In this document: piece by piece, positions 46,501 through 55,400 of the stretch
Numbering within the stretch: position 1 is the first letter of the stretch
How the letters are laid out: the number at the start of each line of letters is the position of its first letter
DNA from: Chroococcidiopsis thermalis PCC 7203
GTDB lineage: Bacteria > Cyanobacteriota > Cyanobacteriia > Cyanobacteriales > Chroococcidiopsidaceae
Direction: 5' to 3'
Assembly (NCBI RefSeq): GCF_000317125.1
Contig: NC_019695.1
Location: 1,352,336-1,416,335 of the forward strand
DNA: 64,000 nt
Made by a program: the position numbers and the translations under genes
Notes under the pieces: generated by a model
Database searches by the model: none
Told to the model about the DNA's origin: nothing
The model's input: only the letters and a program-made list of their open reading frames with translations

Positions 46501-48063
46501 CTATCTTTTAATCAACAGCTCAGAAGTGTTAGCTCGATTCCAGACCGATTGACCTGTAATCAATTCAACCGCATCCATACCGTTACCAATGACTCCTGGG
46601 ACACTGGGATATCCAGCACTAGCACCAACGAAGAAAAGATTTGGCAATTCAGTTGTATATCCTAAACGATTCAAACCGACTTGCTTGGGGATTAACTTCG
46701 CACCGTAAATGTTTCCTTGTGGTTGTCCGAGATAATATTCGCTAGTGGTGGGAGTTCCAGAAATCTTCATACGAGTATAAGCATTCACGTCAGGAATCAA
46801 ATCTCGCACGCTTGTCATCATATCTTGATAAAATTGCCGTTTTTTCGTCTTGTAAGCTTTAAGATCTGTTGAGTGCAACTGTTTAAATGGTTCGTAGGGA
46901 CACACGGTAGCAATTTCTAATACGTGATGTCCTGGCGGAGCCATACCACCTGCTGGAGATTTCATCGTAGGACAAGAGAGAAAAATCCAAGGATGGTGTA
47001 AGTCACCCAGCAATTGTTGGCGATAGGCTTGATTTAAATCGCCATTGGGATAATACCAAATATTCCAATTGCCAATCCCATATTTTTCTGGCTCAAAGCG
47101 GCTATCTAAACCTAAATAAATATTAAAAGCACTAGCAGAATATTCGTAACCAGTCAGGCGTTGACGCTCCCGATTACTTAATTCTTCGACAGTTTCCCGC
47201 ATTAAATGTAATGTTAACTTGGGGTCTAAGTCGCTGATATAAGCACGAGTAGCCTGATAAGTTCTACCTCCAGCAATGACTTTTTGTACTTGACGGTCTT
47301 CAACTTCGATATATTCTACGGGAGTTGAAAATTGCACGACGCTACCACCAGAGGTAATGGCTGCAACAATCTCATCAACCAAGTGTTTGAAGTGGTGCTG
47401 AGGGTAATAGGCTCCTTCCGAGTAATCCCATACTAAAGAAGTATGAGTAAAAAGCGCAATTTCCTCGGGTGGCAAAGCATAGTCTCCGCTTTGTCCTGCT
47501 AATATCGTTTGTAGTTTGGGTGACAAACCGACACGATTGTAGAGATCTTGTAGCGTCCAATTTCGCCTTACAAATAAATTCCAATACTTGGGTAACTTCA
47601 ACCAATCTGATAGATGGCGATTGTACCAACGGACTTCTTGAACTAAGCTGCGAATCTCTTGGTGTATTTGCTTGATTTCGTCACAATAGCGATTAATTGG
47701 TGTGGCTTGCTCTGGAAAAGTTGAGAGCAAACGCTGACGTAGGTTTTCCCAACCTAAAGGAATTTTAAAATCAATTTCTGGAGCAATAACGCGATCGATG
47801 CAATCGGGATTGAGGGAAACAAAGGGGACATCCCGCTCAATGTAATTAAGAAATTGCGCGATCGCCTGACCCGAGCCACACTGGGAAATATAGTGAACGT
47901 CTGCACAAAATCTATATTCCCCATAATCAAATGTATGACAGCATCCTCCCGCTAAGTAATGCTGCTCCAAAACCACAACTCGATATCCTTGTCGAGTCAA
48001 ACAAGCGGCAGCTGACAGTCCTCCTAGTCCAGCTCCCATAATGACAAAATCGAAGCTTTCCAT
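46501..48063 (-). CDS. CrtISO/phytoene-desaturase-like FAD oxidoreductase
   Basis: A 520-residue flavoprotein. The N-terminal FAD dinucleotide motif is FVIMGAGLGGLSAAACLTR with YRVVVLEQHYLAGGCCHTF. The C-terminal FAD-binding region has LPNLFFVGASAGYPSVPGVIGNGMDAVELI. Such proteins include carotenoid isomerase CrtISO (CrtH), carotenoid ketolase CrtO and retinol saturase; the domain order fits the CrtISO group, but I cannot assign the reaction. A soluble or membrane-peripheral enzyme is expected. It has no carotenoid gene neighbour. A family B palindrome lies after the gene. Confidence 0.85.
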   Translation of the reverse strand: MESFDFVIMGAGLGGLSAAACLTRQGYRVVVLEQHYLAGGCCHTFDYGEYRFCADVHYISQCGSGQAIAQFLNYIERDVPFVSLNPDCIDRVIAPEIDFKIPLGWENLRQRLLSTFPEQATPINRYCDEIKQIHQEIRSLVQEVRWYNRHLSDWLKLPKYWNLFVRRNWTLQDLYNRVGLSPKLQTILAGQSGDYALPPEEIALFTHTSLVWDYSEGAYYPQHHFKHLVDEIVAAITSGGSVVQFSTPVEYIEVEDRQVQKVIAGGRTYQATRAYISDLDPKLTLHLMRETVEELSNRERQRLTGYEYSASAFNIYLGLDSRFEPEKYGIGNWNIWYYPNGDLNQAYRQQLLGDLHHPWIFLSCPTMKSPAGGMAPPGHHVLEIATVCPYEPFKQLHSTDLKAYKTKKRQFYQDMMTSVRDLIPDVNAYTRMKISGTPTTSEYYLGQPQGNIYGAKLIPKQVGLNRLGYTTELPNLFFVGASAGYPSVPGVIGNGMDAVELITGQSVWNRANTSELLIKR

Positions 48064-48303
48064 ATCAGACTCTCCCCGGAATATGTCTACTTTTACACTA
48101 AGTAGAAAAGTTGAGAATCTTGTGAGTTTGTTTCAACCGAATGAAGTTAGTTGAACAAATATGTACAAAGTTAAAAGTCAAAAGCCAAAAGGAGCCAGTG
48201 CGTTGGGCGGCTCTGCCGACTTAAAGCAACTGGCGTTCAAAATTTGGCTCTTACTATCACCATAACAAATGACAAATGACAAGTGAATGATTAATTATAA
48301 AAA

Positions 48304-48337
48304 AGTTCCGCACTCACCACCATAGAACGTGCGGAAC
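48304..48337. repeat. inverted repeat GTTCCGCAC/GTGCGGAAC
   Basis: Arms AGTTCCGCAC and GTGCGGAACT flank a short loop (TCACCACCATAGAAC), giving a 10-bp stem. It could terminate transcription of either neighbour. Confidence 0.7.
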
Positions 48338-48459
48338 TATATCAGCGCAAAGGCGTAGCATCTACCAGTCACACTACCGTCATTCACAGATGACTCAGAT
48401 GACTTGATATTTAATATAGAAATAGAATTTGAGGAACTTGTGAGGAAACAGTTGTCAGT

Positions 48460-48487
48460 GTAGAGACGTTACATGTAACGTCTGTAC
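48460..48487. repeat. 28-bp palindrome, family B
   Basis: GTAGAGACGTTACA paired with TGTAACGTCTGTAC, one mismatch. Located 65 bp upstream of the DUF1338 start. Confidence 0.9.
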
Positions 48488-48551
48488 AAAGTTATCAGTC
48501 AGCAGGGTGAACAATGCCCACCTCTTCATCCCCTTCTTCCTTCATGATGTT

Positions 48552-49463
48552 ATGAAAGCTGAAATTGCGCTTCATCTTTGGGATCGGCTCTGGCAACAAT
48601 ACCGTGCTAGAGTCAGCTACGCTCAAGTTTACGAACAAATGATTTTACAAGCAGGTGGTACGGTTGCCAACGACCATATTGCTTTTCGTTCGCTGCGGTT
48701 AAATATTGATACGCCCGAAGGAAAACAGAATTTAGGCATTGAGTATTTAGCTAGTGTTGCTGAGGCGTTGGGTTACACAGCAGCGGGAGAATATATTTTT
48801 CCAGCACAGAAATTATACGCTCGCCACTATCAACATCCAGAACAGGAACAGTATGACTTACCCAAACTATTTATTAGTGAATTGATTGTAGAAGAATTAC
48901 CAGAGGCGATCGCATCTCTCATCTATCAAACTGTTAGCGATGCCTCTCTAGGGTGGGCAATGCCCTCTAATGCAACTAATCCAACCGATATAGATCTAAT
49001 CGTAGATCGGCTCCAAGGCGTATTCACCCGCCCTTGGTCGCCTCCCAAACAATCTGTGGTAGAAGAAGTTAATCGAGTTACCCAATATGGAGCTTGGGTA
49101 TTATTACATGGATATGCAGTCAATCATTTCACTGGCTATGTCAACCGTCAGCACACTCTACAATATCCAGATATAGAGACTACAGCTAACGGCTTAGCTA
49201 CTTTGGGAGTACCGATGAAAGCCCAAATTGAAGGTAGCTTAGAAGTTGGTTTGCGTCAGACTGCTACTCATGCAGTGAAAGAGATAGTAACAGTCATAGA
49301 TGATGTGACTGGAGAATTAATGCAAATTCCTTGGACTTATGCTTATTATGAAATTGCCGAACGCTACCCAGTAGAAGCAGCGGGAAAGAAAGTATTATTC
49401 GATGCATTCTTAGGACAAAATGCCCAACATTTATTTGAAATGACGAGGAAGGTATCTTCATAA
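48552..49463 (+). CDS. DUF1338-family VOC-fold enzyme
   Basis: A 303-residue protein starting at ATG 48552. The family includes the 2-oxoadipate dioxygenase/decarboxylase HglS of the D-lysine pathway, a non-heme Fe(II) enzyme of VOC fold. A first metal-type His is in VANDHIAFRSLRL, and other conserved residues are in WVLLHGYAVNHFTGYVNR and YYEIAERYP. The reaction in this organism is inferred only. Bases 48943-48966 (AGGGTGGGCAATGCCCTC) resemble part of the family C palindrome, giving LGWAMPSN in a loop. The gene is single. Confidence 0.85.
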   Translation: MKAEIALHLWDRLWQQYRARVSYAQVYEQMILQAGGTVANDHIAFRSLRLNIDTPEGKQNLGIEYLASVAEALGYTAAGEYIFPAQKLYARHYQHPEQEQYDLPKLFISELIVEELPEAIASLIYQTVSDASLGWAMPSNATNPTDIDLIVDRLQGVFTRPWSPPKQSVVEEVNRVTQYGAWVLLHGYAVNHFTGYVNRQHTLQYPDIETTANGLATLGVPMKAQIEGSLEVGLRQTATHAVKEIVTVIDDVTGELMQIPWTYAYYEIAERYPVEAAGKKVLFDAFLGQNAQHLFEMTRKVSS

Positions 49464-49721
49464 AAGTAGCCAAAGACAGCGAGAACAATTACGTTTTTGG
49501 ATGTTAGTTAGCAAAATTGATTTTGCTAATTTAATCGCACTAGCAATCGAGCTTTGCCAACCGGAATATTGGGCTTAACATCATCGAGAGCATTAAATTT
49601 ACGCCTTAAGAGAGATATTTTAGCTCAAAAGTCAAAGTCTATCTTTGAGATACTTTAAATTATCGACGAGCGTGAAATCATTGCAATAGAGGTAAAAAAC
49701 TAAATTGTAGAGATTTTAGCC
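49464..49721. other. AT-rich spacer, no recognisable feature
   Basis: An inverted repeat AGCAAAATTGATTTTGCT (49509-49526) could be the terminator hairpin of the DUF1338 gene. I see no gene remnant that I can identify. Confidence 0.45.
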
Positions 49722-51014
49722 ATGACAGAAGCAAAGCGGCGGCTTGGATTTGAACAAGAGTTTTTCCTCGTCGATCGCACTGGGGCAATTTCTCATCGTG
49801 CCGATGAATTTTTATCGCGCTGTCAGGCGATCGCAACTGAAAAAGGCAGCAATCCAGATTGTTTTGCACCTGAATGGGTTAAGCATATTGTTGAAATTAA
49901 TACAAACCCGGTCAATTCAGTTACTGAACTCACTCAAGAGTATTTTAGTAACCTGCAAATAGCAATCCAGGCGGGACAAGAATTGGATTTGAGACTCTAT
50001 CCCTTGTCTACTTATCCCTTGCACGTCATGCCGATAATTCGTAATAAGTTATGGTATCACGTTCAACTGCGTACCGTAGGTTACGATCGCTTCTTGCACG
50101 CAGGCAGGTGTACGGGTACGCACCTACATTTGGAAGTTGAACCAGGGGCGATCGATCCGCGTATAGGAGTATCTTACGACGCTACTTTAGCAGCCAAAGC
50201 AGAAATCTTGAATCTCTTCAATCTAGCGACAGCTTTAGACGCTGCACTGATCGCGCTTTCCCGCGCTTGTCCGTTTTACGAAGGACGGGGAATGAATGTT
50301 TCAGCGCATACCGTACATTATCGCGGACGAAATATTTTTGGCTGGGAGGGAGTTTACACCAATCTGCAAGCCGTGGGAGGACTTCAGCCTTACGTCCATA
50401 GCGTAGAAGAATTAGTAGAGTTGCAGTTTGGGCGCTATCATGCTTGGTTGGAAGCGATGGATCGTGCTGGAGTAGAACGCCATCTGTTTTATGAGGCGGG
50501 AGGTAGCATGTTAAAAACGGCATGGAATCGCGTCCGACTCAATAAAATCGGGACGATCGAATTGCGCGGTACAGATAGTAACTATCCCGATCGCGTATTA
50601 GCGATCGCAACTTTAGTAAGTAACGCCGCCGCCAGAGTCAGACGCGAGAATTTAACCGTCAGACCAAAAGCAGGCGTTAAGACTTTTCAATTAAAGGGCG
50701 ATCGGTTAGACGTACCAGAATTTGAATATTTAGATAACGATCTACTCTATACAGCCGTAACCGAAGGAGTGAAAAATCGAGAAGTTAAGGATTATCTCGA
50801 CTCCATATTTGAATTTGCCACTCAAGACGGTGAAAATATCAATTTATTAACTAAATTTCGTTCCGATCTCGGTGAATATCAAACTACAGAAGCGGAACTG
50901 TTACAAGAATTCCAAACCTCCACAGGTGAAATTTCTCTAGATGAAGGACTGAGACTTGTACGCCAGTCGTGCGACAAGTTAGAGCAACAAGTTTTTAGTG
51001 TTATTGGTCATTAG
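49722..51014 (+). CDS. glutamate-cysteine ligase family (GCS2-type) carboxylate-amine ligase
   Basis: A 430-residue protein of the GCS2 family, which forms gamma-glutamyl or similar amide bonds with ATP. The first motif is LGFEQEFFLVDR, with Glu residues that bind metal-ATP, then CTGTHLHLEVEPG and LRGTDSNYPDRVLAIATLVSNAA. It is not the short cyanobacterial GshA, which is shorter and begins with a KGFEVEM-type motif. The substrate is unresolved. The gene is single; a family B palindrome lies at 51068. Confidence 0.85.
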   Translation: MTEAKRRLGFEQEFFLVDRTGAISHRADEFLSRCQAIATEKGSNPDCFAPEWVKHIVEINTNPVNSVTELTQEYFSNLQIAIQAGQELDLRLYPLSTYPLHVMPIIRNKLWYHVQLRTVGYDRFLHAGRCTGTHLHLEVEPGAIDPRIGVSYDATLAAKAEILNLFNLATALDAALIALSRACPFYEGRGMNVSAHTVHYRGRNIFGWEGVYTNLQAVGGLQPYVHSVEELVELQFGRYHAWLEAMDRAGVERHLFYEAGGSMLKTAWNRVRLNKIGTIELRGTDSNYPDRVLAIATLVSNAAARVRRENLTVRPKAGVKTFQLKGDRLDVPEFEYLDNDLLYTAVTEGVKNREVKDYLDSIFEFATQDGENINLLTKFRSDLGEYQTTEAELLQEFQTSTGEISLDEGLRLVRQSCDKLEQQVFSVIGH

Positions 51015-51067
51015 TCATTGGTCATTGGTCATTGGTAGTTGACGGTTGACTGATAACTGATAACTTT

Positions 51068-51095
51068 GTACAGACGTTACATGTAACGTCTCTAC
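51068..51095. repeat. 28-bp palindrome, family B
   Basis: GTACAGACGTTACA with TGTAACGTCTCTAC; one mismatch in the outer arm. It lies between convergent genes. Confidence 0.92.
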
Positions 51096-51109
51096 ACTGA
51101 TAACTGACC

Positions 51110-52033
51110 TCACGATGCAAATTTAACCGCAGGTGATTTAACACCCCGCAACACGTCTAAAAAAGTAAATACCGCCGGAGTTAGCAGCGTATTTGCTAGC
51201 ACAGCTACTCCAATGATTCTTTCTAATGGTACTGGCAAACTACACGCATGTACGGCTGATGGGATTGGTTCTGCTGCTAGCCGTGGCATAATTGTTGCGC
51301 CTAAACCTTGTAATACCATGCTGACAACAGTAGAGTCTTCGTTAACTTGGTAAGCAACCTGATGATCGATCCGAATACTTGCGCTTAGCAGGTGGTTGCG
51401 AAGCGTGGTAAAACACGCATTATTGGTACTAGGAACGATTAAAGGATAAGCAAATAATTCTTCCCAAGTACACTGATTCTGCCGCAAATTAGCAGATGGT
51501 GGTAGTAGAGCGACATATTCATCCCGCAAAATTTCCCAAGTCTCAAATTCCGCACTGGTAGGGAGGTGGGTAAAGCCTACATCAGCTTGACCTTCCCGCA
51601 AAGCTTTTTCTACGTCCAAGTGGTCGAAATGTTCTAAGATGTCGATCGCAATTCCTGGACTACGACGGCGAAATTGGGCGATCGCAGACGGTAAGATATG
51701 GGTAGCTGCACTCCGTATACAAGCAACTCTGACAGTGCCACTCTGCAAGCTTTTTTCTGATTTGGCTGCTGCAACCATCTCTTCCAATAGCTGCAAGATT
51801 TTTTCAGCATAACCGATGACCTGTTCTCCTACAGGTGTGGGAGATGCGCCTTGCCGACCGCGAGAGAATAATAAGATGCCTAATTCATCTTCTAATGATG
51901 CGATCGCGTGGCTGACTGCTGATTGAGACAAATCCAAGCGTAAAGCCGCTTCACTAAAATTACCGTATTCGGCTACTGCCAATAATGCTCGCAGTTGGGA
52001 GAGTTTGATCTGACTATTGCTAAGCTCTAGCAT
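51110..52033 (-). CDS. LysR-type transcription regulator
   Basis: A 307-residue regulator starting at ATG 52033; the frame upstream to 52075 is less likely. The N-terminal HTH is KLSQLRALLAVAEYGNFSEAALRLDLSQSAVSHAIASLEDELG. The inducer-binding domain shows GTVRVACIRSAATHILPSAI, the second lobe LREGQADVGFTHLP, and DSTVVSMVLQGLGATIMP. The ligand and targets are unknown. Divergent to it at 52221 is a small gene; LysR regulators often control the divergent gene through their shared intergenic region. Confidence 0.92.
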   Translation of the reverse strand: MLELSNSQIKLSQLRALLAVAEYGNFSEAALRLDLSQSAVSHAIASLEDELGILLFSRGRQGASPTPVGEQVIGYAEKILQLLEEMVAAAKSEKSLQSGTVRVACIRSAATHILPSAIAQFRRRSPGIAIDILEHFDHLDVEKALREGQADVGFTHLPTSAEFETWEILRDEYVALLPPSANLRQNQCTWEELFAYPLIVPSTNNACFTTLRNHLLSASIRIDHQVAYQVNEDSTVVSMVLQGLGATIMPRLAAEPIPSAVHACSLPVPLERIIGVAVLANTLLTPAVFTFLDVLRGVKSPAVKFAS

Positions 52034-52113
52034 GGCTTCAACGATAAATGATGAATGAATTTGGCTCAATGCCACCCATTCATAACTTACCTTATTTTCG
52101 AGCTATCGATTTT

Positions 52114-52131
52114 ATTCATACAACTATGCAT
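52114..52131. promoter_or_regulatory. possible LysR operator in the divergent promoter region
   Basis: ATTCATA-CAAC-TATGCAT is a 7-bp inverted repeat with one mismatch, 83 bp upstream of the LysR start and 89 bp upstream of the divergent small gene. LysR sites are interrupted dyads of this kind. No test of it is possible here. Confidence 0.35.
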
Positions 52132-52220
52132 AGATTGCTTTGTCATCAGAATTAGTAGTTGTTAGATTAGATTTGTGCCGCAAAACAAAGACTTATTTTT
52201 ACTTTCAATTACCTCGAACT

Positions 52221-52508
52221 ATGAAAGCTAATTGCGATTACTTAATTTCCCGTGGAAATGAAACAACTGACCGTAAATCTCACACTAAATTTGTTGTGGC
52301 AAAGCCAAACGACTATGCCAAGGTTTCCAAATTTTTTCAGCACTTATTTGCTTGGTTATTTCAAAGCAACGAACTACAAGTAAAGCAACGCCGCGATCGC
52401 CAAGGCAATACATGGTGGCAAGCATTCGATCCAAATACAAATGAGTCAACAAGCTTTGGCTCTGAAGCAGAAATGCGTTCTTGGATCGAGCAAAGATATT
52501 ACCGCTAA
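52221..52508 (+). CDS. small conserved cyanobacterial protein
   Basis: A 95-residue protein starting at ATG 52221 rather than at the ORF start 81 bp upstream. It is basic, with NDYAKVSKFFQHLFAWLFQSNELQVKQRRDRQGNTWWQAFDPNTN, ending in EAEMRSWIEQRYYR. No domain is recognised. It has no signal peptide. It is divergent from the LysR gene and 36 bp before another small gene that shares its strand. Confidence 0.7.
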   Translation: MKANCDYLISRGNETTDRKSHTKFVVAKPNDYAKVSKFFQHLFAWLFQSNELQVKQRRDRQGNTWWQAFDPNTNESTSFGSEAEMRSWIEQRYYR

Positions 52509-52544
52509 TTTTGTCAAAAACTGTAATTAATTTAGGAGACGAAT

Positions 52545-52712
52545 ATGAGAGATACTTCTTATCAACACACCGATCGCGCACCTGTTAGTCACAGACAGCA
52601 AGCCTACAACTTTGCTAAAAAAAGCTATCGTTCCGTGCGGCATCTAATTGTCGAATTCTGGAAATTCAGCAACTATTATGCAGAATATAAAGCCAGAATG
52701 AGAGGACAATAA
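52545..52712 (+). CDS. 55-residue basic small protein
   Basis: ATG 52545 is preceded by an AGGAG site at 52533-52537 with 7-bp spacing, and the frame runs to TAA at 52710-52712. The product has 55 residues, highly basic and aromatic (SVRHLIVEFWKFSNYYAEYK). No domain is recognised. It is 36 bp downstream of the 95-residue gene in the same direction. A hairpin terminator follows at 52741. This, with the good ribosome site, supports a real gene despite its small size. Confidence 0.65.
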   Translation: MRDTSYQHTDRAPVSHRQQAYNFAKKSYRSVRHLIVEFWKFSNYYAEYKARMRGQ

Positions 52713-52740
52713 AAGCGCGACCGCACGAAAAATAGATTTC

Positions 52741-52784
52741 ATAACCCCCTCTTTATGCTTTTTTAAAGAGGGTTATCAATTTTT
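52741..52784 (+). terminator. intrinsic terminator after the small-gene pair
   Basis: ATAACCCCCTCTTT and AAAGAGGGTTAT pair (with a two-base bulge) around ATGCTTTTTT, then a short T-rich run CAATTTTTA. It lies 28 bp after the 55-residue gene. Confidence 0.6.
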
Positions 52785-52964
52785 ACCTTCTTACCAAAGA
52801 AGCAGAAATAAAAAAGCTTAAATTTAACTTTTGAAGAATGATAAAGCCCGACTGCATGAGGAATTGCCTCAACTAAAATCATTGGGTGATTTCCGTACTA
52901 CAACAGCATCTTGTAGATTACACTTAAGAATAGACCTAACGAAGTTGGTAACTTATCTGTATCT

Positions 52965-53237
52965 ATGGTACTTAACACCCCTAAGTTTCAGCAGGCGATC
53001 GAAACGGTAGAAGCTTTATCAATCGACGAGCAAGCAGTGTTGCTAGAAATTCTACACAAAAGACTTTTACAACAACAGCATGAGCAACTGTTGCAGGAAG
53101 CCATAGCAGCAGAACAAGATGACGCTCAGGGGAATGTAAAGAGTGATTCAGCCGGAGATTTTTTAGCAGAAGTAGACAATTTTTTACTGAGAATTGCACC
53201 TAGAAGTAAATTTAGAAAGGCTGAATCTACTTTCTGA
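52965..53237 (+). CDS. small acidic protein, antitoxin-like
   Basis: A 90-residue protein with the pattern AIETVEALSIDEQAVLLEILHKRLLQQQ, then helical Gln/Glu. This VEALSxxEQxxLLExLxxRL pattern is typical of antitoxin-type small proteins paired with RelE/ParE or PIN toxins. No toxin gene is adjacent: the next gene downstream is a methyltransferase on the opposite strand, 2 bp away. It may be an orphan antitoxin or a structural small protein. Confidence in function is low, but the reading frame is clean. Confidence 0.65.
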   Translation: MVLNTPKFQQAIETVEALSIDEQAVLLEILHKRLLQQQHEQLLQEAIAAEQDDAQGNVKSDSAGDFLAEVDNFLLRIAPRSKFRKAESTF

Positions 53238-53239
53238 AT

Positions 53240-53902
53240 CTATCGCTTTAATGCTAAAGTCAATCCATCAGAAATTGGTACTAAACTTAAGGCTATTCTT
53301 TCATCATGATATAATTTCTCATTGAGCGCTCGAATTGCTTGAGTACTTCGATTTTGAACTTGAAAATTAGCCACATCTCCACCCCAGAGAACATTATCAA
53401 TTGCAATTAATCCACCAGGACGAACTAATTGAAGCGATCGCTGGTAATAGCAGTCATAATTTTCTTTATCTGCATCGATAAAAGCAAAATCAAAAGATTC
53501 TGATTGTCCCGATGCCAATAATCGATCTAGTGTTTCTATTGCTGGCGCTAAGTGCAAATCTATTTTGTTAGCGACTCCAGCCTGCTGCCAATAACGCCGC
53601 GCTATATTTGTGTATTCTTTACTCACATCGCAAGCAAATATCTTACCATGAGCAGGCAGCGCTAGAGCCACAGATAAAGAACTATAACCCGTAAATACCC
53701 CTATTTCTAAAGTTTTTGTTGCTCCTAACAATTGAACTAGTAAAGCCATAAATTGACCTTGTTCGGGAGCAATTTGCATCATTGCTGCGGGATGATTAGC
53801 TGTTTCTTGACGCAACTGAGATAAAATTTCTGGTTCCCGTAGAGAGACAGATAGAAAGTAATCGTAGAGGCGATCGTCTAAACCAAGAGATCTTTTTTGC
53901 AT
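53240..53902 (-). CDS. family 3 O-methyltransferase (CCoAOMT-like)
   Basis: A 220-residue protein using ATG 53902; GTG 53929 would add nine residues. Motifs are LEIGVFTGYSSLSVALALP (SAM binding), FDFAFIDADKENY with the metal-ligand Asp, and GGLIAIDNVLWGGDV. The family methylates catechol or phenolic oxygens with a divalent metal. Family members are also known in cyanobacteria, such as SynOMT with broad phenolic range. The gene is convergent with the small antitoxin-like gene. Substrate unknown. Confidence 0.9.
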   Translation of the reverse strand: MQKRSLGLDDRLYDYFLSVSLREPEILSQLRQETANHPAAMMQIAPEQGQFMALLVQLLGATKTLEIGVFTGYSSLSVALALPAHGKIFACDVSKEYTNIARRYWQQAGVANKIDLHLAPAIETLDRLLASGQSESFDFAFIDADKENYDCYYQRSLQLVRPGGLIAIDNVLWGGDVANFQVQNRSTQAIRALNEKLYHDERIALSLVPISDGLTLALKR

Positions 53903-54011
53903 AATTGACTGCTCGATAGAGTCATTCACAGTTTATACTAACTCTAGAAAGTTTCATATATCTAGAGTTCATTTGAGTTGCTGTCTCTTGTCGCCCACGA
54001 ATGCAAGTTCT

Positions 54012-54436
54012 ATGTACCGAAAATTACCGCTCGTTTTAATTGGAATCTTGCTAATATTTCTGACAGCATGTAGTAGCACTCCAATCGTAATCCCAAACGA
54101 GCGACTGGTGCAAAAAGCTTTAGCAGTTCAATTATCTCAAATACAACAACAAATCAGTCAGAAACTCCACCTATCTACACCACTTAAACTAGAAATTGAT
54201 CGCCTGCGAATACAAGAACAGCAACAACTCAAAATTGGAAACTTACCAGCATATCGAATTATCGGAACTTACGATCGCACCTTACAAATTTCTCAACGAC
54301 GGATAACGCAAGAAAATAATCCATTCGAGGTCTATTTACAACTTCAGAAAGAGGGGAAAACCTGGCGTTTAGCAATTCCTCAAACTACCGATGAAGATAA
54401 AATTCAATCCTGGCGTACTTATTTAATTGATGGGTG

Positions 54437-54440
<4 letters not shown>
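54012..54440 (+). CDS. hypothetical lipoprotein
   Basis: A 142-residue protein from ATG 54012. It begins with a lipoprotein signal: YRKLPLVLIGILLIFLTACSS, where the Cys of LTAC would be lipidated. The mature part has LAVQLSQIQQQISQKLHLS, IDRLRIQEQQQLKIGNLPAYRIIGTYD, and KTWRLAIPQTTDEDKIQSWRTYLI, probably an alpha/beta fold. Similar cyanobacterial lipoproteins exist without function. The stop is followed directly by GGTAATT heptamer repeats. Confidence 0.75.
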
Positions 54441-54608
<168 letters not shown>

Positions 54609-54652
54609 CATGGCATTATGTTATACGGAAACGGCTACAGGAAAGGAAAATA

Positions 54653-55279
54653 ATGCGCCGACAACGCTTGTTCCTACTACCGATCGCCTGCATTGGTATA
54701 GTTGGCTTAGGAATAACTGGTTACAGTCTCACTACCCAAACTAACGCTCAAACTCAAACAATTGCCCAAGATACGCAAGCACCACTACGCGAACCAGATG
54801 TCGTCTACGTACCTACACCTCAAGAGACGGTAGACGAAATGCTCAAAGTTGCTAAGGTGACTAAAAATGATACGCTCTACGACCTTGGTAGTGGCGACGG
54901 ACGCATCCCAATTACTGCTGTACAAAAATATCAAGTGAAAAAGGCAGTTGGGATAGACATCAACCCAGAACGGATTAAAGAAGCAAAGGAAAACGCTAAA
55001 AAAGCAGGCGTAACAGACCGCGTGACGTTTCTCAATCAAGACCTGTTTAAGAGCGACTTCAGCGATGCAACTGTCGTAACGCTTTATTTGTTGCCCGAAC
55101 TTAATGTTAAGCTCAGACCGCAGCTATTTAAACAGCTCAAACCTGGGACTCGTATCGTGTCTCATGCGTTTGATATGGGCGATTGGAAGCCAGAAAAAAC
55201 CTTGCAGACTCCTGGTGGTTCTACCATTTATTACTGGGTAATTCCTAAAGAGATTCCTAAGAATTTAGGTGACGGTTAA
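54653..55279 (+). CDS. exported class I SAM methyltransferase-like protein
   Basis: A 208-residue protein from ATG 54653 with an AAGGAAA site. It begins with a signal-like or anchor segment (LFLLPIACIGIVGLGITGYSL, then TQTNAQTQ). After this lies a methyltransferase fold: LYDLGSGDGRIPITAV (motif I near residue 80), GIDINPERIKEAKENAK, VTFLNQDLFKSDFSDATVVTLYLLPELN. Proteins with a signal peptide and a methyltransferase are unusual, since SAM is cytoplasmic. The likely outcome is a membrane-anchored protein with the domain on one side; topology is not clear. A family A palindrome follows the gene. Confidence 0.82.
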   Translation: MRRQRLFLLPIACIGIVGLGITGYSLTTQTNAQTQTIAQDTQAPLREPDVVYVPTPQETVDEMLKVAKVTKNDTLYDLGSGDGRIPITAVQKYQVKKAVGIDINPERIKEAKENAKKAGVTDRVTFLNQDLFKSDFSDATVVTLYLLPELNVKLRPQLFKQLKPGTRIVSHAFDMGDWKPEKTLQTPGGSTIYYWVIPKEIPKNLGDG

Positions 55280-55321
55280 ATTTAATGGCGTTACACGCTG
55301 CGAAAATTAGGATTTCGTAAA

Positions 55322-55349
55322 GTAGGGGCGCACAGCTGTGCGCCCCTAC
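55322..55349. repeat. perfect 28-bp palindrome, family A
   Basis: GTAGGGGCGCACAG plus its exact complement. Followed by two partial copies of its right arm (GCGCCCCTA and similar, 55350-55384), separated by ATTTTG spacers. Confidence 0.95.
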
Positions 55350-55400
55350 CTAATTTTGTGCCCCTACCTAATTTTGCGCCCCTAGCAATTTTGTGTATTC

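Larger units (their letters stand above)
48064..48551. repeat. 488-bp spacer with palindromic elements
   Basis: Contains an imperfect palindrome at 48194-48234 (GCCAGTGCGTTGGG...TTAAAGCAACTGGC), a GTTCCGCAC/GTGCGGAAC stem near 48304-48337, and a family B palindrome at 48460-48487. The open frame from GTG 48507 is in repeat DNA. No gene is supported. Confidence 0.75.
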
